From: Spirodela intermedia
Taxonomy: Eukaryota > Streptophyta > Magnoliopsida > Alismatales > Araceae
Assembly (NCBI GenBank): GCA_902729315.2
Contig: LR746273.1
Span: 2,395,001-2,459,000 of the forward strand
Direction: 5' to 3'
Length of the DNA stretch: 64,000 bases
Each line of letters opens with the position of its first letter. Position 1 is the first letter of the stretch. Below the pieces are notes generated by a model that did no database searches, had not been told where the DNA came from, and worked only from the letters and a program-made list of their open reading frames with translations. Position numbers and translations under genes: made by a program. Positions 27,801-38,235 of the stretch are shown in pieces.

Positions 27801-27972
27801 AGATTATGATGAAACTCCAGGGAGAGCGTTTGTGTCAAAGTCGCCTCTCATAACTGACATTATCAACAGGAGCACATCGGCCCGGTGGACCGAGAAGGGG
27901 CAGAAAAGTTTCAGGACTATGAAGCAGAGATTTCGGGAGGCAGCATCTGAGATTAAATACTCACCTTGGTAG
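4809..27972 (+). CDS. DUF810/MUN-domain protein (PATROL1-type, Munc13-like), with an exon 1 frameshift
   Basis: Plant MUN-domain family with MHD1/MHD2 regions. The founder PATROL1 helps traffic the plasma-membrane H+-ATPase. Exons: 4809-4984, 5075-5139, 6619-6883, 7011-7077, 7154-7304, 7991-8158, 8235-8336, 8505-8714, 8836-8937, 10686-10916, 12404-12484, 13131-13217, 13292-13480, 13814-13966, 17385-17477, 19036-19107, 20223-20340, 23462-23634, 23925-23991, 24916-25050, 26002-26108, 26238-26315, 26396-26491, 26994-27089, 27175-27358, 27803-27972. They total 3436 bp, one base more than 1145 codons. The N-terminus (RRYRRERRRLLEF) reads from the ATG at 4809, but from 4921 the family sequence (SLSDVDLD) is in the next frame; an extra G near 4917-4920 would explain it. 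As written, translation stops at 4950. Introns 5 and 6 use GC donors. The chosen last exon gives a basic C-terminus ending IKYSPW; a short alternative end is at 27448-27461. Family call is firm; activity of this copy is uncertain. Confidence 0.85.
5140..6618 (+). other. Intron 2 of the MUN-domain gene
   Basis: A 1.5-kb AT-rich intron with poly-T runs and a short TA run near 5387. Nothing coding is seen. Confidence 0.7.
8938..10685 (+). other. Intron 9 of the MUN-domain gene
   Basis: Non-coding. It contains a nine-base-stem hairpin (9337-9345 pairing with 9356-9364, ten-base loop), a pyrimidine-rich stretch 9640-9890 ending in a CT microsatellite, and AT-rich remainder. The open frames at 9599-9961 are products of the CT tract. 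Confidence 0.6.
9841..9886. repeat. (CT)n microsatellite
   Basis: Nearly uninterrupted CT units, broken by one TTT near 9856, inside intron 9 of the MUN-domain gene. Confidence 0.9.
10917..12403 (+). other. Intron 10 of the MUN-domain gene
   Basis: A 1.5-kb AT-rich intron. I see no coding, RNA or repeat structure beyond low-complexity T runs. Confidence 0.6.
13967..17384 (+). other. Intron 14 of the MUN-domain gene, with repeat remnants
   Basis: The longest intron (3.4 kb). On the minus strand about 14290-14480 reads like the R/U5 part of a copia LTR (a TATATAA stretch, then a GA-poor leader), judged by eye only. A diverged tandem duplication lies at 15316-15491. At 16627-16636 there is a ten-base G run, followed to about 17000 by sequence that resembles old LTR DNA. 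No coding exon is hidden here: exons 14 and 15 join in phase. Confidence 0.5.
15316..15491. repeat. Diverged tandem duplication (~98-bp unit)
   Basis: Two units begin with CATCTTCTTTGT at 15316 and 15414. Both carry an A-rich block, AACCATC-GTGGGAT and CCAGGTTC-TGAT, at matching spacing with scattered substitutions and indels. Confidence 0.7.
17478..19035 (+). other. Intron 15 of the MUN-domain gene
   Basis: A 1.6-kb intron with no coding signal. The open frames at 17537-17964 show no family resemblance, and exons 15 and 16 join in phase without them. Confidence 0.6.
19380..19942 (-). mobile_element. Ty1/copia retrotransposon fragment (RNase H end), decayed
   Basis: On the minus strand, 19942-19739 encodes the copia RNase H end: RSRAEAEFRSMAQG, then YCDNKSTISIA with the catalytic Asp, then NPVQHN. 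The expected Arg codon before TKHVE is a TGA at 19741-19739, and a frameshift follows. Reading resumes in another frame (FIKEKMESGLI, GQLADVLTRDL) to about 19507. Downstream, 19500-19380 contains a TATATAACC stretch and may be LTR. Integrase and most of reverse transcriptase are absent. The fragment is antisense in intron 16 of the MUN gene and inert as a protein. Confidence 0.85.
20341..23461 (+). other. Intron 17 of the MUN-domain gene
   Basis: A 3.1-kb intron. It is AT-rich with poly-T runs and no recognisable element. The pyrimidine-rich open frames at 22041-22376 have no family match. Phase 1 on both sides (G|TT GAT) shows nothing is missing between exons 17 and 18. Confidence 0.6.
27448..27461 (+). 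other. Possible alternative last exon of the MUN-domain gene
   Basis: An acceptor TTTATCAG at 27440-27447 would join exon 25 in phase 1 and end after four codons (GSST, stop). The 170-bp exon at 27803-27972 is preferred because it stays open over 56 codons and ends in a lysine/arginine-rich helix-like tail. Both could be used in different transcripts. Confidence 0.3.
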
Positions 27973-29442
27973 AAAAATGGGATATTTTTATAATCCCTCA
28001 AATTTGTATATAATGCTGAAATAAAAAAAATAAAAAAAGCAGCGAAAACTGTTTAATCCGAAAGTAAATCATGCCCAAAAATGGGTGTGAACTCGGACGG
28101 TTGACTCAGTGAAAGGTGGGTCGACCTGATGTTCTGACTATAGAGTAGAAGACATTATTTATTTATATAAAAAAATATTTTTCTTAGTCGGAGCCTTGTG
28201 CTAAGAAATTATTTTTTTATTTTCTACGAACTACCTTTTTTTAGAAAGAAGAAGATCAGCGTTCTAGTACCATGGCATTAATCTCTTCCAAATATGGAAG
28301 GCCTTTTTCTTGCTTCGTTGGGGCCTCTTAATGGGCTTTGGGCCTTGTCTCAGTCTGGTGTGGGCCTTTGGGCCTTCTTCCTCCCGCACTCTTCTTGGGT
28401 CCCACCAAAGTTTCGATTATTGGGAAACTCAATAAGACCGGGGGAGTTGGTAGTCACACCTAAGGATATGTAAAGAGCACGTACTAAGTTCAGTAGGGTA
28501 ACCCGAGGGGTGTGAATGATGATTTTTCCCCTCTTTTAGGATCAAATTTGTTTACATATCCTTATCTGAAAAACGAATACTTATCTATTTTAATCTATAC
28601 ACATTTAACATATTTAAGTAAGTTTTAAATTTTTTATATAAAAAATGACATCTTCCAAGGATTTGATGATCTGAGTACGATTTGGGCCAGGTTTCCAGCT
28701 TAACAAAAGAATCAAAACAACATGGAAATATCTTATTCTTCTAATATCTAGTTAACTAGCGATTGAATCATCATTAATAAGCACTATATGGTGGAGCCGG
28801 GCCCACATGAAATATGGATAATGACTAAATAAATGATGAATGCACTTTATGGATAACAAAAGCCTTGTAACCTCAGCTTCAGCTTGATCTTTCAACTAGC
28901 TGTCGAGGGAATACTAGCGTACAGACACAATTAGCTTTCTATATTGGATAAAGAGAGAGAGAGAGAGAGAGAGTAGTCTGAACCTGCTCGAATGAGATTT
29001 CAGTGATGGTGGAATCGGAAGCCACGTCCGGTTGAGCTTTGTGGTCCACGACCGTCGCCCCACCGTACGAGCATTATCCTAAAAGAGAATAAGAATCACA
29101 GGGGAGAGGGGAATCCAAGAGGAGAAGAAGAAGAATCGCCGGCCGTTGGATCTCGAGATGGAGACGAGCGAAGCCCCTCGCGTTATCTCCTTCCAGCCGT
29201 TTCTAGAACACTCCAGGGTATGGCCACCAGCAGATCCCCCTCCATCGGTGGGCCCTCCCCCTGCTGAAGCCACTTGCAGAGTCACTGCTGTTATTCCGTT
29301 TCTTCCACGGAACATTTTACAGCTCCGCAGAGGGGGCTAGCCATCGCCCTCCCACTTGCCCCCGCCACCGGTGGTGGATGGGCGGCGCCGCTGGAGGAGG
29401 CTCCAGATCTCCGCACGTGTCGATCGGAGATTGTTGATAGTG
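27973..29442. other. Convergent 3' intergenic region (MUN gene / HSF gene)
   Basis: No gene seen. Both neighbours point into it. 28310-28375 carries four GGGCC/GGGCTT motifs. A GA microsatellite lies at 28952-28973. The segment 29080-29442 is GC-rich and probably holds the 3' UTR of the HSF gene. Confidence 0.55.
28952..28973. repeat. (GA)n microsatellite
   Basis: Eleven GA units in the convergent intergenic region. Confidence 0.9.
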
Positions 29443-30637
29443 TTAATTGCAGACACCCTGGTTCGGCCGGCAGGTACCGTGTAGACGCCACCGGCGGAGG
29501 TTCTCCTCCGCCGGGGAATCGGCGGCGGCGGGATCGGTCGGCTCGGGTTTCACCTCGATGGCCCGGCGGTGATGGGGTTCCTCGTCGGCGGAGTCTTCAT
29601 CCAGGTTGTTGTCCCGTGTGCGCTTCAGGCCGATGGGAACGCCGAAGAGCCGCGGGCTGGGGCTGCGGCTGCGGCTCTGCTCCTCCGACGGGACACGGTC
29701 GTCCGAATCGCGGGGACACGCCGGGTCGGACTCGGACGAGCACCGAGTCAGGGGCATGAGATTGAGCGGGGATGGCGGCGGCGTAGGCTTCTCCGCAGTC
29801 TGGTTGTAGCCACCGCGGCCGGGGGAGGCCGCATGGACTTGGTCCTGCGGCTGAATCTGGCTCGCGTACTTCGACATGAGAAGGATGATACTGTTGCAGA
29901 GATTTTTCATCTTGGAGAGCTCGTGGTGCAACCGTTCGTTCTCCTTCCTCAGCCGGTTGTTCTCCTCCACGAGCTCGGTGGAAGTCCCCCCGCTACCCTT
30001 GGTGGACATCGATTGAGGGCAACCGGAAGACGAGTTCGGAGAGATGGCCTGCTCGTCGCTGGAGTTAGTCGGGGAAATCACCCTGGTCACAGGAATCGCG
30101 ACGGGGATTGCCGTCGGGACAGACGGGACCGCCGCTGGTGGTTGCATCTTCCGACGGTGGATGTCACATAGAAGATGCTTTTCTCCCCTCCGGAAACAGT
30201 CGTTTGCGAATTCCCACCGATCCGGAACAATTTTTCTGAAACCCTGCAAGGAGACGCAAAATCCGCGTCAGACCGAACGAGGGAAGATACGAAAATATGT
30301 TCAGGTCTCCACGACCGCGGGCTTGAATGAAAAATTCCAAGAAACTCACGTAGGTGTTCAGCTGGCGCACGAAGCTGGAGAAATTATTGTGCTTAAAATA
30401 CTTGGGGAGCAGGTCGTGAGCGAAATCGGCGGGGCGCCAGACAATAAACGTAGATCCATCCTCATTCCAGGAGATCACTTCGTCGATCGCCGGATCGTCC
30501 ACGAGTTGGTAGGTCTTAGTGAGGAATGGCGTCGGTAGCGACCGGTGCGCGTCCAACGAGGCCGGAGTCGCCGGTTCGGCCACCGGCTCCGGCGCCGGCG
30601 CCGCCACCGCCGTGGAAGGTGCAGTCGGAGGAACCAT
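29443..30637 (-). CDS. Class B heat-shock transcription factor (HSFB2-type)
   Basis: Nuclear heat-shock factor; class B members act as repressors or co-regulators of heat-shock genes. Exon 1 is 30637-30350 and exon 2 is 30243-29443, with a 106-bp intron at the family's conserved place inside the DNA-binding domain (QLNTY|GFRK); 362 residues. The winged-helix DNA-binding domain covers about residues 33-126 ([16 protein letters not shown]). The coiled-coil HR-A/B region lies near 186-222 ([16 protein letters not shown]) without the long insert of class A. The LFGV repressor motif is at 295-298, followed by KRTR as a likely nuclear signal. No acidic AHA activation motif is seen. The N-terminus is an Ala/Pro-rich tail. 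A TATA box and heat-shock element lie about 180 bp upstream. The B2 subgroup is inferred from the flanks of the LFGV motif. Confidence 0.95.
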
Positions 30638-30810
30638 CGCCCCGCAGCCGCCTCCCTCCTTCAGATCTCCCCTTGCTCACCTAACTTCTCCGAGAACGAA
30701 GATCGACGAACCCGTCCGACCGATCTCCTCCAGAGCGGCACCGGGGGAGGAAGAGACGACGCTCTATCGCAGGATGGGGGCGAGAAACGGCGGCGAATGA
30801 AGGATAATGG

Positions 30811-30835
30811 AGTATATAAACATTCTAGAAGTTTC
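30811..30835 (-). promoter_or_regulatory. TATA box and heat-shock element of the HSF gene
   Basis: Read on the minus strand, TTTATATACT at 30820-30811 is a TATA box 174 bp before the start codon. Directly upstream, 30835-30823 is a perfect inverted GAA/TTC array of three units with two-base gaps (TTC 30823-30825, GAA 30828-30830, TTC 30833-30835 on the plus strand). This is the binding site for a trimeric HSF, only two bases from the TATA box. Confidence 0.75.
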
Positions 30836-30883
30836 GGAAGAAATTACGAAAACAGATTCATAAATACGTGGAGGGGAAATCAC

Positions 30884-30886
<3 letters not shown>

Positions 30887-30930
<44 letters not shown>
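30887..30930. repeat. (GA)n microsatellite
   Basis: About 22 GA units, 52 bp upstream of the heat-shock element of the HSF gene. Confidence 0.9.
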
Positions 30931-30933
<3 letters not shown>

Positions 30934-31288
30934 AATCTAGCAGAAAGTGGGCGGGGAAAAGCAGACGAAAAGGCGGCCGCTATCCAGTCCCGGAAAAGGG
31001 ATTCCACGCCGTCCCCAAACGGCAAAATAATTGGAGGGGGAATTCGGAGGAAAATGGACGTGCAGCATCCTCATTTCCTAGCCATTTCTCACCTACCTTC
31101 CCCGTACCCTCATCCAAGGTCAAGACGGTGGGTCAAAGCCTAGAGAGAGGGAGAGAGAAGAAGTAACTTCTTTGACACTTTCTCTCTCTCTGTCCCTCGT
31201 GTGAATGCTTTGAAAAACGGTTCTACTCTCTCTCTCTCTTTCTCTCTACCACCTTCTCTCGCACGGATATTGGTATTACGTAAAAGCA

Positions 31289-31532
31289 CACGTGGGAAGA
31301 ACCAATGAGATTATTGTTTATTATCACTAAAACGTTATTTTTAAAATTTTAAAACTCAATTAAAATAAAAAACGTGAATATTTGTGCTCTCGTGGTCCTC
31401 TTTTTGTAGAAGTATAAAAAACATGGGAAAATTACGAGCGTGTGACTTTTGAGTTCATGGCACGTGCCAGAAAAAACTTTATACCGACGATTTTCCCGAC
31501 ATTTATTGAATTGATGACGCATACTCCACGTG
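31289..31532. promoter_or_regulatory. G-box (CACGTG) cluster
   Basis: Three CACGTG hexamers at 31289-31294, 31461-31466 and 31527-31532. The middle one is the centre of a perfect 12-base palindrome at 31458-31469. The first, ACACGTGG, also fits an ABRE. They could serve either divergent gene; bZIP/bHLH binding is inferred. Confidence 0.45.
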
Positions 31533-31820
31533 CGCCGAAAAAGAAAGGACGTGACAGAAATTTTTTGCGAATCGCCCCAAATTTTAGAAACTTTTATTAT
31601 TACACCTGAAGTTCGTTATTTTCTTATAAAATCCACATTTTGTTTTCTGTGGTGAAAAAAGGTTCACACGTATCGGAAGATGCCTCTGTAAGTAGTGATT
31701 TATGACTTCGGATTTGTGCCCTTTTAACTTGTTTATTAGGACAAATACGAAAGTTTTAGGGGCCAAAGGAAAGTGAAATATTTTAGGAATCTTATCAGAA
31801 AATACGAAGCTTTCCGACGC

Positions 31821-31881
31821 TCGGCCCAATAGCGTATGGATGGTTGGAGAGTTGGAGGGTTTGGACAACGGTCGGCCCAAT
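31821..31881 (+). promoter_or_regulatory. Duplicated site II-like element upstream of FtsY
   Basis: TCGGCCCAAT occurs identically at 31821-31830 and 31872-31881, about 190-250 bp before the FtsY start codon. GGCCCA is the reverse of the site II core TGGGCC, which TCP factors bind in many plant housekeeping and organelle-biogenesis promoters. Confidence 0.45.
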
Positions 31882-32068
31882 TGGTTTCCCTCTTCGCTCC
31901 TCCCATGGATAAGCTTATCTTGAATTCTCGATTTCTTTCTGGAACTTATTTAAATCCAGAAAAAAATAGGGGTTTCATAGTAAGTTTTTCTTACCTTCGT
32001 CAGTCCTGTTGCTGCTGGTTCTGGTGCGGGAGAAGGCCGGGGGAGGGGGAGAGAGAGAAAGAGAGGGG

Positions 32069-35000
32069 ATGGCGTTTTCCTCTTCTCCTTCATCTTCCTC
32101 CAATTTTATGCAGTTCATCTCGCCTCCTCCTCGTTCTTCTTCGAAGAAGTATCCGAACGTGTTGAAGCTGCAGAAGAGCGTCGCTGGCAGTAGCAGCGGC
32201 AGCTCGTTTTCTCCGCGATTCAGGTGCTCCGCTGGACAGACCGGATTTTTCACCAGGCTAGGCCGGCTGATAAAGGAGAAGGCGAAGAGCGACGTGGAGA
32301 AGATTTTCTCCGGGTTCTCTAAAACCCGCGAGAACCTGGCCGTCGTCGACGAGCTACTCCTCTACTGGAATCTGGCAGAAACCGACCGTGTCCTCGACGA
32401 GCTCGAAGAGGTCCGGACCGTCTACTCTGTCTCTATGCTTTCTTCCCATCCCAGTTTTTTCATTCATATATCATCGCAAGTCCCACGGGGTTGTGCCTTT
32501 TGATGGATTTGTAATTTCCATCTTGGTTTACCGTTTCTTTCAGGCTTTGTTGGTATCTGATTTTGGGCCAAGAATCTCCGGGAAGATTGTAGATAGCTTG
32601 CGAGATGACATACTTTCCGGAAAACTGAAATCCGGAAGCGAAATCAAGGTACAATGTAGTTAAAATATCCTTTCGTCGCCATTATCCCCGTTCAGTTTGG
32701 TGTTAGTGAGAGTATTTCGTATAATGCACAGGCTGGACTCGTGCATTACTTTCTGCACAGTTTGAGAAGGAGAGGTTCAGTTAATTAGAAAAAAAATTGA
32801 GTATTAAGAGGCATTAATCCTAAACGCGTCAACATGCGTTGAGGAGGTTGGCTCGATGATACTAGTGATTCTTTTCTTCGATTTTTCCAGGATGCATTAA
32901 AGAAAAGTGTTCTTGACTTGCTGACCAGCAAATCTGGGAAGACTGAACTTCAGTTGGGATACAGGTAACATCTCATGTCTCTCTGGATACCAATTTTTTT
33001 GTGCAAGTATTGTTTTCACTACTATGATTCATTCTCAGGAAACCTGCTGTGATCATGGTTGTTGGCGTCAATGGCGGCGGTAAAACGACATCTTTAGGTA
33101 TGCTTTCTTGCAGAGGTTTGAATTTCTTCGAGGTTGAGAAACCAAAACGATTTCCAGAAATGCCCAACCTGCTGTATATGGACCCATTTATGGTGGTAGC
33201 ACTCCCTTCCTCACTACAAATCAACCATAAGAAAATGCACAAGAGAAAATGCCTTTCTTGACCAAATGATACTTTCTTTCTTGAGGTAGTAAGAATGTTT
33301 GGCATTTTCCATTCAGATTGCTATCAATGATGAACCTGTGTTCCCTTCTCTCTTGTCTTTTTACTTGAATCAGGTTTCTTGATGAAGTAATGAAACTTTT
33401 CTGCGATATAATCATATTCATTTGTTTTGTATTGGCTCTCAAAGTTTCTGACTTCCTATCATGTATTGTCTGCAGGAAAACTTGCAAATAGGTTGAAGAA
33501 TGAAGGTGTAAAGGTGAACGACGATGCAAATTTCTTTTGTAGAGCAAATGTATTTATTTTAAGAAAAATATATTAATACCATGGCCATGCGTTGTCTTCT
33601 GTATAAAAACTAACATTCTTCCACCATTTGGTACTATCTTTTGTGATGTTGAATTTCTCATTAATGTGAAGTAATAAAGCATATTCTGCTTGAAATTCAG
33701 TCACAAAAAGTTTCACTATTAGTTATCACAAGTCAAGACATGATGAACACACTTTATTATCGGTGCTTTGTACCTCCCTTGTAAACCACTGTCATCAATC
33801 AAGATTGATAGCAGTTACAACCCTAGAGGAGATGATGGATGTGAGGATTTTCATTAATCACCCGTTCTTAACACCCTCTGTGTTAGAATTTTATGTTTTA
33901 CCCATTTAAACTAGTTTAATCGATCAAGATCAATGGCAAGAACTATCGTTGATAAAGTACTTGTGAAGTTTCTCTCAACTAACTGCTTAGTGTATCGTTG
34001 ATCTCAGTCGCCTTGTCCTTGGCCCCCTCTTCCTGACTGACCAGCTGCATTTCCGACCATTCCTCCAACCATCTCGAGTTGGAGGGTTTGACGACAGCCG
34101 GAGGGATGCATGAAATACGATTCTTTCTTCTCCTAAACGAATAATACAGCCAGGTTCACAAAGAACCCACTCCATTTTACTTGCATAATTTTACAACTGA
34201 GAGTTGCTAGAACCCTATAGCGTAAGCATCTCATATGATGTAAAATTTGGTTAAAAACCTAATTTTGACTTGATGGGACCAATATATTATTTGAAAATGG
34301 TGGCAAGAAGGTAAAACTGCTGAATTAAACTGTCAGAAAATGACGCTCAATCGAATCTCCTTCTCAATTTTATATCAGAAAATGTTTCAAAATGGTTCAA
34401 AAGATCTAACCGTAAAGTCGGAACACCTGAAGGAAAACTGAAAGGGTGATTCTTTTGATCAATGATTAAATCCGCTTCATTCGGTTTGTGTTGTTTCTGA
34501 TTCATAATCTACAACAGAAACTGGGAAACTAATGAGATTAACTTTTGGTTTTCAAGACATCTGTTTCTATCTGCTTTATCTCTTCACATCTAATATTTTC
34601 CCGTCTTTATAATTATGTGTGGAAACCTATTTTCATAAGAAATTTTCGTTGCATATGTGGGATGTACTAAGGTTGATCGCACTTATTGGTTGTCTTGTTG
34701 GGACGAGCGAATCTGTACTTGTTAAATGAGAAGATACATTCAAACTCTTTAATCGGATTTATCTTTGTAGAAGAAGAGTTATCGCATTTTTCCTCTAATA
34801 ATACTATCCTCAGTCTAATAGGCTTTGGATGTGAATATGGTGGCTGAACCTGGAATTGTTGCTGTGGCACTGAGCATGAAAACCACACAGTATTAAGTGG
34901 CCCTCACAAGTGTATGCCAGGCGCAAACTAGATTTGTTTACAATGTCACTGTAGTGAACATGCCAAATGTTGCATTTAATGACGACGACGACAAGGATGA

Positions 35001-38000
35001 TGATACATGTGAATTAGGATTTGTGTTCACATTTTTTACGGGCATATTATGCTAAGATGTGATCATATGTCCGAAAAGCCATATCATCTTCTTAAGAATC
35101 TCCCTGCCTCTCCACTTGGTTTCCTAGATTTCTTTCAGTACAGGGGTTAGGCTTTTATTTGAATATAAATAACGAAGAATAGTTTCCTAATGCGTTTTTG
35201 CTTTTGTCATTCATGTGTACATTTGATGACATGATCCTTGTTTCACATTGTTGGATGCCCTGGCAGGGATCCTTTGCAACAGCATTTAAAACTTGGATTC
35301 GAGGAAGTCTTAATGTTACACATTTTGAACATCGTAAATTGGTGTTTCTCACTTGACAAGAAACATCATACTGGCGGCTTAGTTGAGATGCCTGTGTTAT
35401 TGCAATCAAAAGATGAGCAATGTGAATTTACCAAGTAATAAAAGATAATATTTTATAGAAAATTAGTGGCAGTATTTTTCTTTGGATGAATATTGGTTGT
35501 TCTTGATACTGCATTCTTGTTGATGGATCATTAGGAGAAGCTATCATCTTGTGCCCAAATGTTTATTTGCTTATAATTGTGTAGTCCCTCTCTGGAAAAT
35601 TTCCAGGTATTAATGGCGGCGGGTGACACGTTTAGGGCGGCAGCTAGTGATCAGCTGGAGGTGTGGGCCGAAAGAACTGGGTCAGAGATTGTTGTGGCTC
35701 AGGGAGACAAGACCAAAGCATCATCAGGTACATTTATAGTCAGAACTGCCAGACTTTTTCATACTTACCTTTTTTCCGATTATAGACGTCTCTTAAAATT
35801 AATGCGTATGCTACATATTTGTTGCATCTGCAGTTCTTTCGCAGGCTGTGAAAAGAGGGAAGGAGCAAGGATATGATGTGGTCCTTTGTGATACATCAGG
35901 ACGTATGCATTTATGAAATCATGGCCTTCATTTATCCTTTTATGGTCAGGACGGGTGCCCCTTAACTGTCGCTTGCAAATTTTTCAGGTCTTCACACGAA
36001 TTTTAACCTGATGGAGGAGTTGGTCGCTTGCAAGAAGGCTGTTGCCAAAGTCATCTCCGGTGCTCCTAATGTACTGTCAATCAGTTTTTGTTCATCACTC
36101 CATATTGAATAATTTTTTTGGCTTTAAAACCCGATTTATTGCTCGATTTCATTTAATAAAAAATCGAGTTTTAAACTCTCAATGGTGCCCCCCACCAGGG
36201 GCCTCTTCCACATGGGTTAAATCCTGCTTTTTGGGCCTTTTAGCTTTTTTGTAAAAGCCTTTTTTCTGAAACGCTCTATTTATCTCCCATTTGCTAGCAT
36301 GTATTTCACAACTGTCTCTCGCAGGAAAAATATCTTGTGCTCTTTTTCTGCAAAAGATCTCCGTGATGTACTTTACTATTTTCATGTTATGAGTTCTTGG
36401 TTGCTAGGTTTTATTAAATGATCATCTAGCCAGGCTTCCTATGAGGTAGTGGCTATTCACACATTTAGATGAATTTGGGTCTTTTTTGGTGTTTTAATGG
36501 ACCAGGATTAAGGGTCTCCAGCAGAGCCTTGAATAAACAACCAATCAGAATTTCATGATCATCACCCTCGTGACTGGAATCTTCATTCTGTAGTAACATA
36601 TCCATAACCGTTTGCTTGATCTCTGAATCCTACGGCAGAAATACACTAAAACCCCTGCTGTCAGATTTAGCATACATAAAATCTTCAGAGTTTATAAGTG
36701 GTATAAAAAAAACTCCGGAAACCGATATGTTCCTGAGGGTAACGGAAGGAGGTGCTTCATTGAATCTTCTGCATGACTCTTGGAACACTTGAATTCTAAA
36801 TTAATGGGATACTTTCCCTTTTTTCAAGATTTTTTTTTCTATTTATGGCGTTTTTGTGCTCCATAACGGATCACATCCTCATTTCCTGATTTTATAAAGT
36901 CGTACAACATCCCCCAAACTCTTGCAGGAGATATTGCTGGTTCTGGATGGAACAACCGGTTTGAATATGCTTCCACAGGCGAGAGAGTTCAATGAAGTAA
37001 TTTTTCTTCCTTTTTTACTGTATAGTCGTATGTTCTTCTTATTTTTCGTATTTAATTCATGCGTGGAGGCATCTAAAACCCTTTTTGTCTTCTGTTCCTT
37101 CATCTAGAAACCTTGCACTCTCTTACATCGATCCCTTATTTCCTAGTATATAGATTGTGGAGATGATGAGGTCCTCTAGGTCGTACATTATTATTCGTAC
37201 ATTATTATAGTGGTATACATTTGCATCAAGAACCTGCATCTCTACATGTTGTGTCAGCAGTTCTAAAGCTTTGAAAAATTACCTGAGTATCATTTTAATT
37301 TTCGAATTCTAATATAACTCCTATCGAAGTTATCAGCCCACAGCGAAAGATCTTCGAAAATATTAACCCCCCATTATTTATAAACGTATAATTTAATTCC
37401 TGTAAGATTCTTCTCCGCCAAAAGATGTTCTAAGCAGACAAATTATTAACCCTTATTTATGATGACCTATTATGGCAAAAGTATTATTTCATTCCTGTTA
37501 GGTCCTCCTCCGGGAGAGATTTTCTGAAGAGATAAGCTCATGGCCCATTTGTGACAGCCTATTATTTACAGATGCAAAAGATTTAGTTCATGAGAGGTTC
37601 TTCTCCGGAAAGATTTTCTGAACGCATAAATTACCATGAACCCTAAATCCTAAACCCTATATTAGTTATTGTTAGATTTTCCTCCGCTCATGTTTACTAT
37701 CCAAAGGATTATAAATTACTCGCTGTCAAGTTCTCATCTGCACATGTTCTTGTCCCTCTGCCTGATCCTTTCATTTGCAAAGCTTCTTTCTGGATCTTGA
37801 CCAGATTAGATATCCATGGGATTTGTTTGATGAGCATGGTGATGGAATTGTATGACAGGTGGTTGGCATCACGGGTTTGATCTTAACAAAGCTCGATGGA
37901 TCCGCTCGCGGTGGCTGTGTGGTATGCCCAATTTTCCTCATCTTTTCTGATCTCTTGTTTGATCTGAATTGATTTGATTTCTTTTTTCTCTTATTCACGA

Positions 38001-38235
38001 TCTTACAAGTGAAAATGATGAGTATTTTTAGGAAACTATAACTACCAGGAATATGAAGATGTATATATATATATATATAAATCTTTATATGGATTAAATC
38101 ACTACATGGGCGGCTGGGCAGGTGAGTGTGGTGGAAGAGCTTAGCATTCCTGTGAAGTTTGTGGGCGTCGGCGAAGGGTTGGACGACCTCCAACCTTTTG
38201 ACCCCGAGGCCTTCGTCGAAGCCATCTTCTCCTGA
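32069..38235 (+). CDS. CPFTSY: Chloroplast signal recognition particle receptor FtsY
   Basis: SRP receptor GTPase that docks cpSRP54 at the thylakoid so light-harvesting proteins can be inserted through ALB3. Exons: 32069-32410, 32544-32648, 32891-32964, 33039-33097, 33476-33513, 35607-35727, 35834-35902, 35988-36070, 36928-36996, 37859-37921, 38122-38235; 378 residues with all phases consistent, close to the usual plant length. The first 45 or so residues are Ser-rich with few acidic residues, as in a chloroplast transit peptide. The N-domain follows ([11 protein letters not shown] onward). The G-domain has the P-loop [10 protein letters not shown] at about 183-192, [15 protein letters not shown] and [10 protein letters not shown]. 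It ends after the conserved [14 protein letters not shown] short GA tract (32050-32066) sits just before the ATG. The long acidic A-domain of bacterial FtsY is absent, as expected in chloroplasts. Confidence 0.96.
33514..35606 (+). other. Intron 5 of FtsY
   Basis: The largest FtsY intron (2.1 kb). It is AT-rich, with no coding signal and no recognised element. A short run of GAC units occurs near 34981. Confidence 0.6.
36071..37858 (+). other. Introns 8 and 9 of FtsY
   Basis: Non-coding apart from exon 9 (36928-36996). The stretch 37330-37680 contains related blocks built on TCTTCTCCG-AAAGAT and ATTAACCC/ATTTATAA, suggesting old local duplications. A short CCCTAAA-like run at 37640-37660 is too short to be telomeric. 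Confidence 0.45.

Larger units (their letters stand above)
30638..32068. promoter_or_regulatory. Divergent promoter region between HSF and FtsY genes
   Basis: No gene here. The HSF side carries the TATA box, heat-shock element and a GA tract. The middle carries three CACGTG G-boxes. The FtsY side carries two copies of TCGGCCCAAT. AT-rich sequence separates the two halves near 31320-31420. Confidence 0.55.

Noticed and set aside
37640-37660. CCCTAAA-like run
   Set aside because: Only two to three imperfect units inside an intron; too short for telomeric DNA or a convincing telo-box array.
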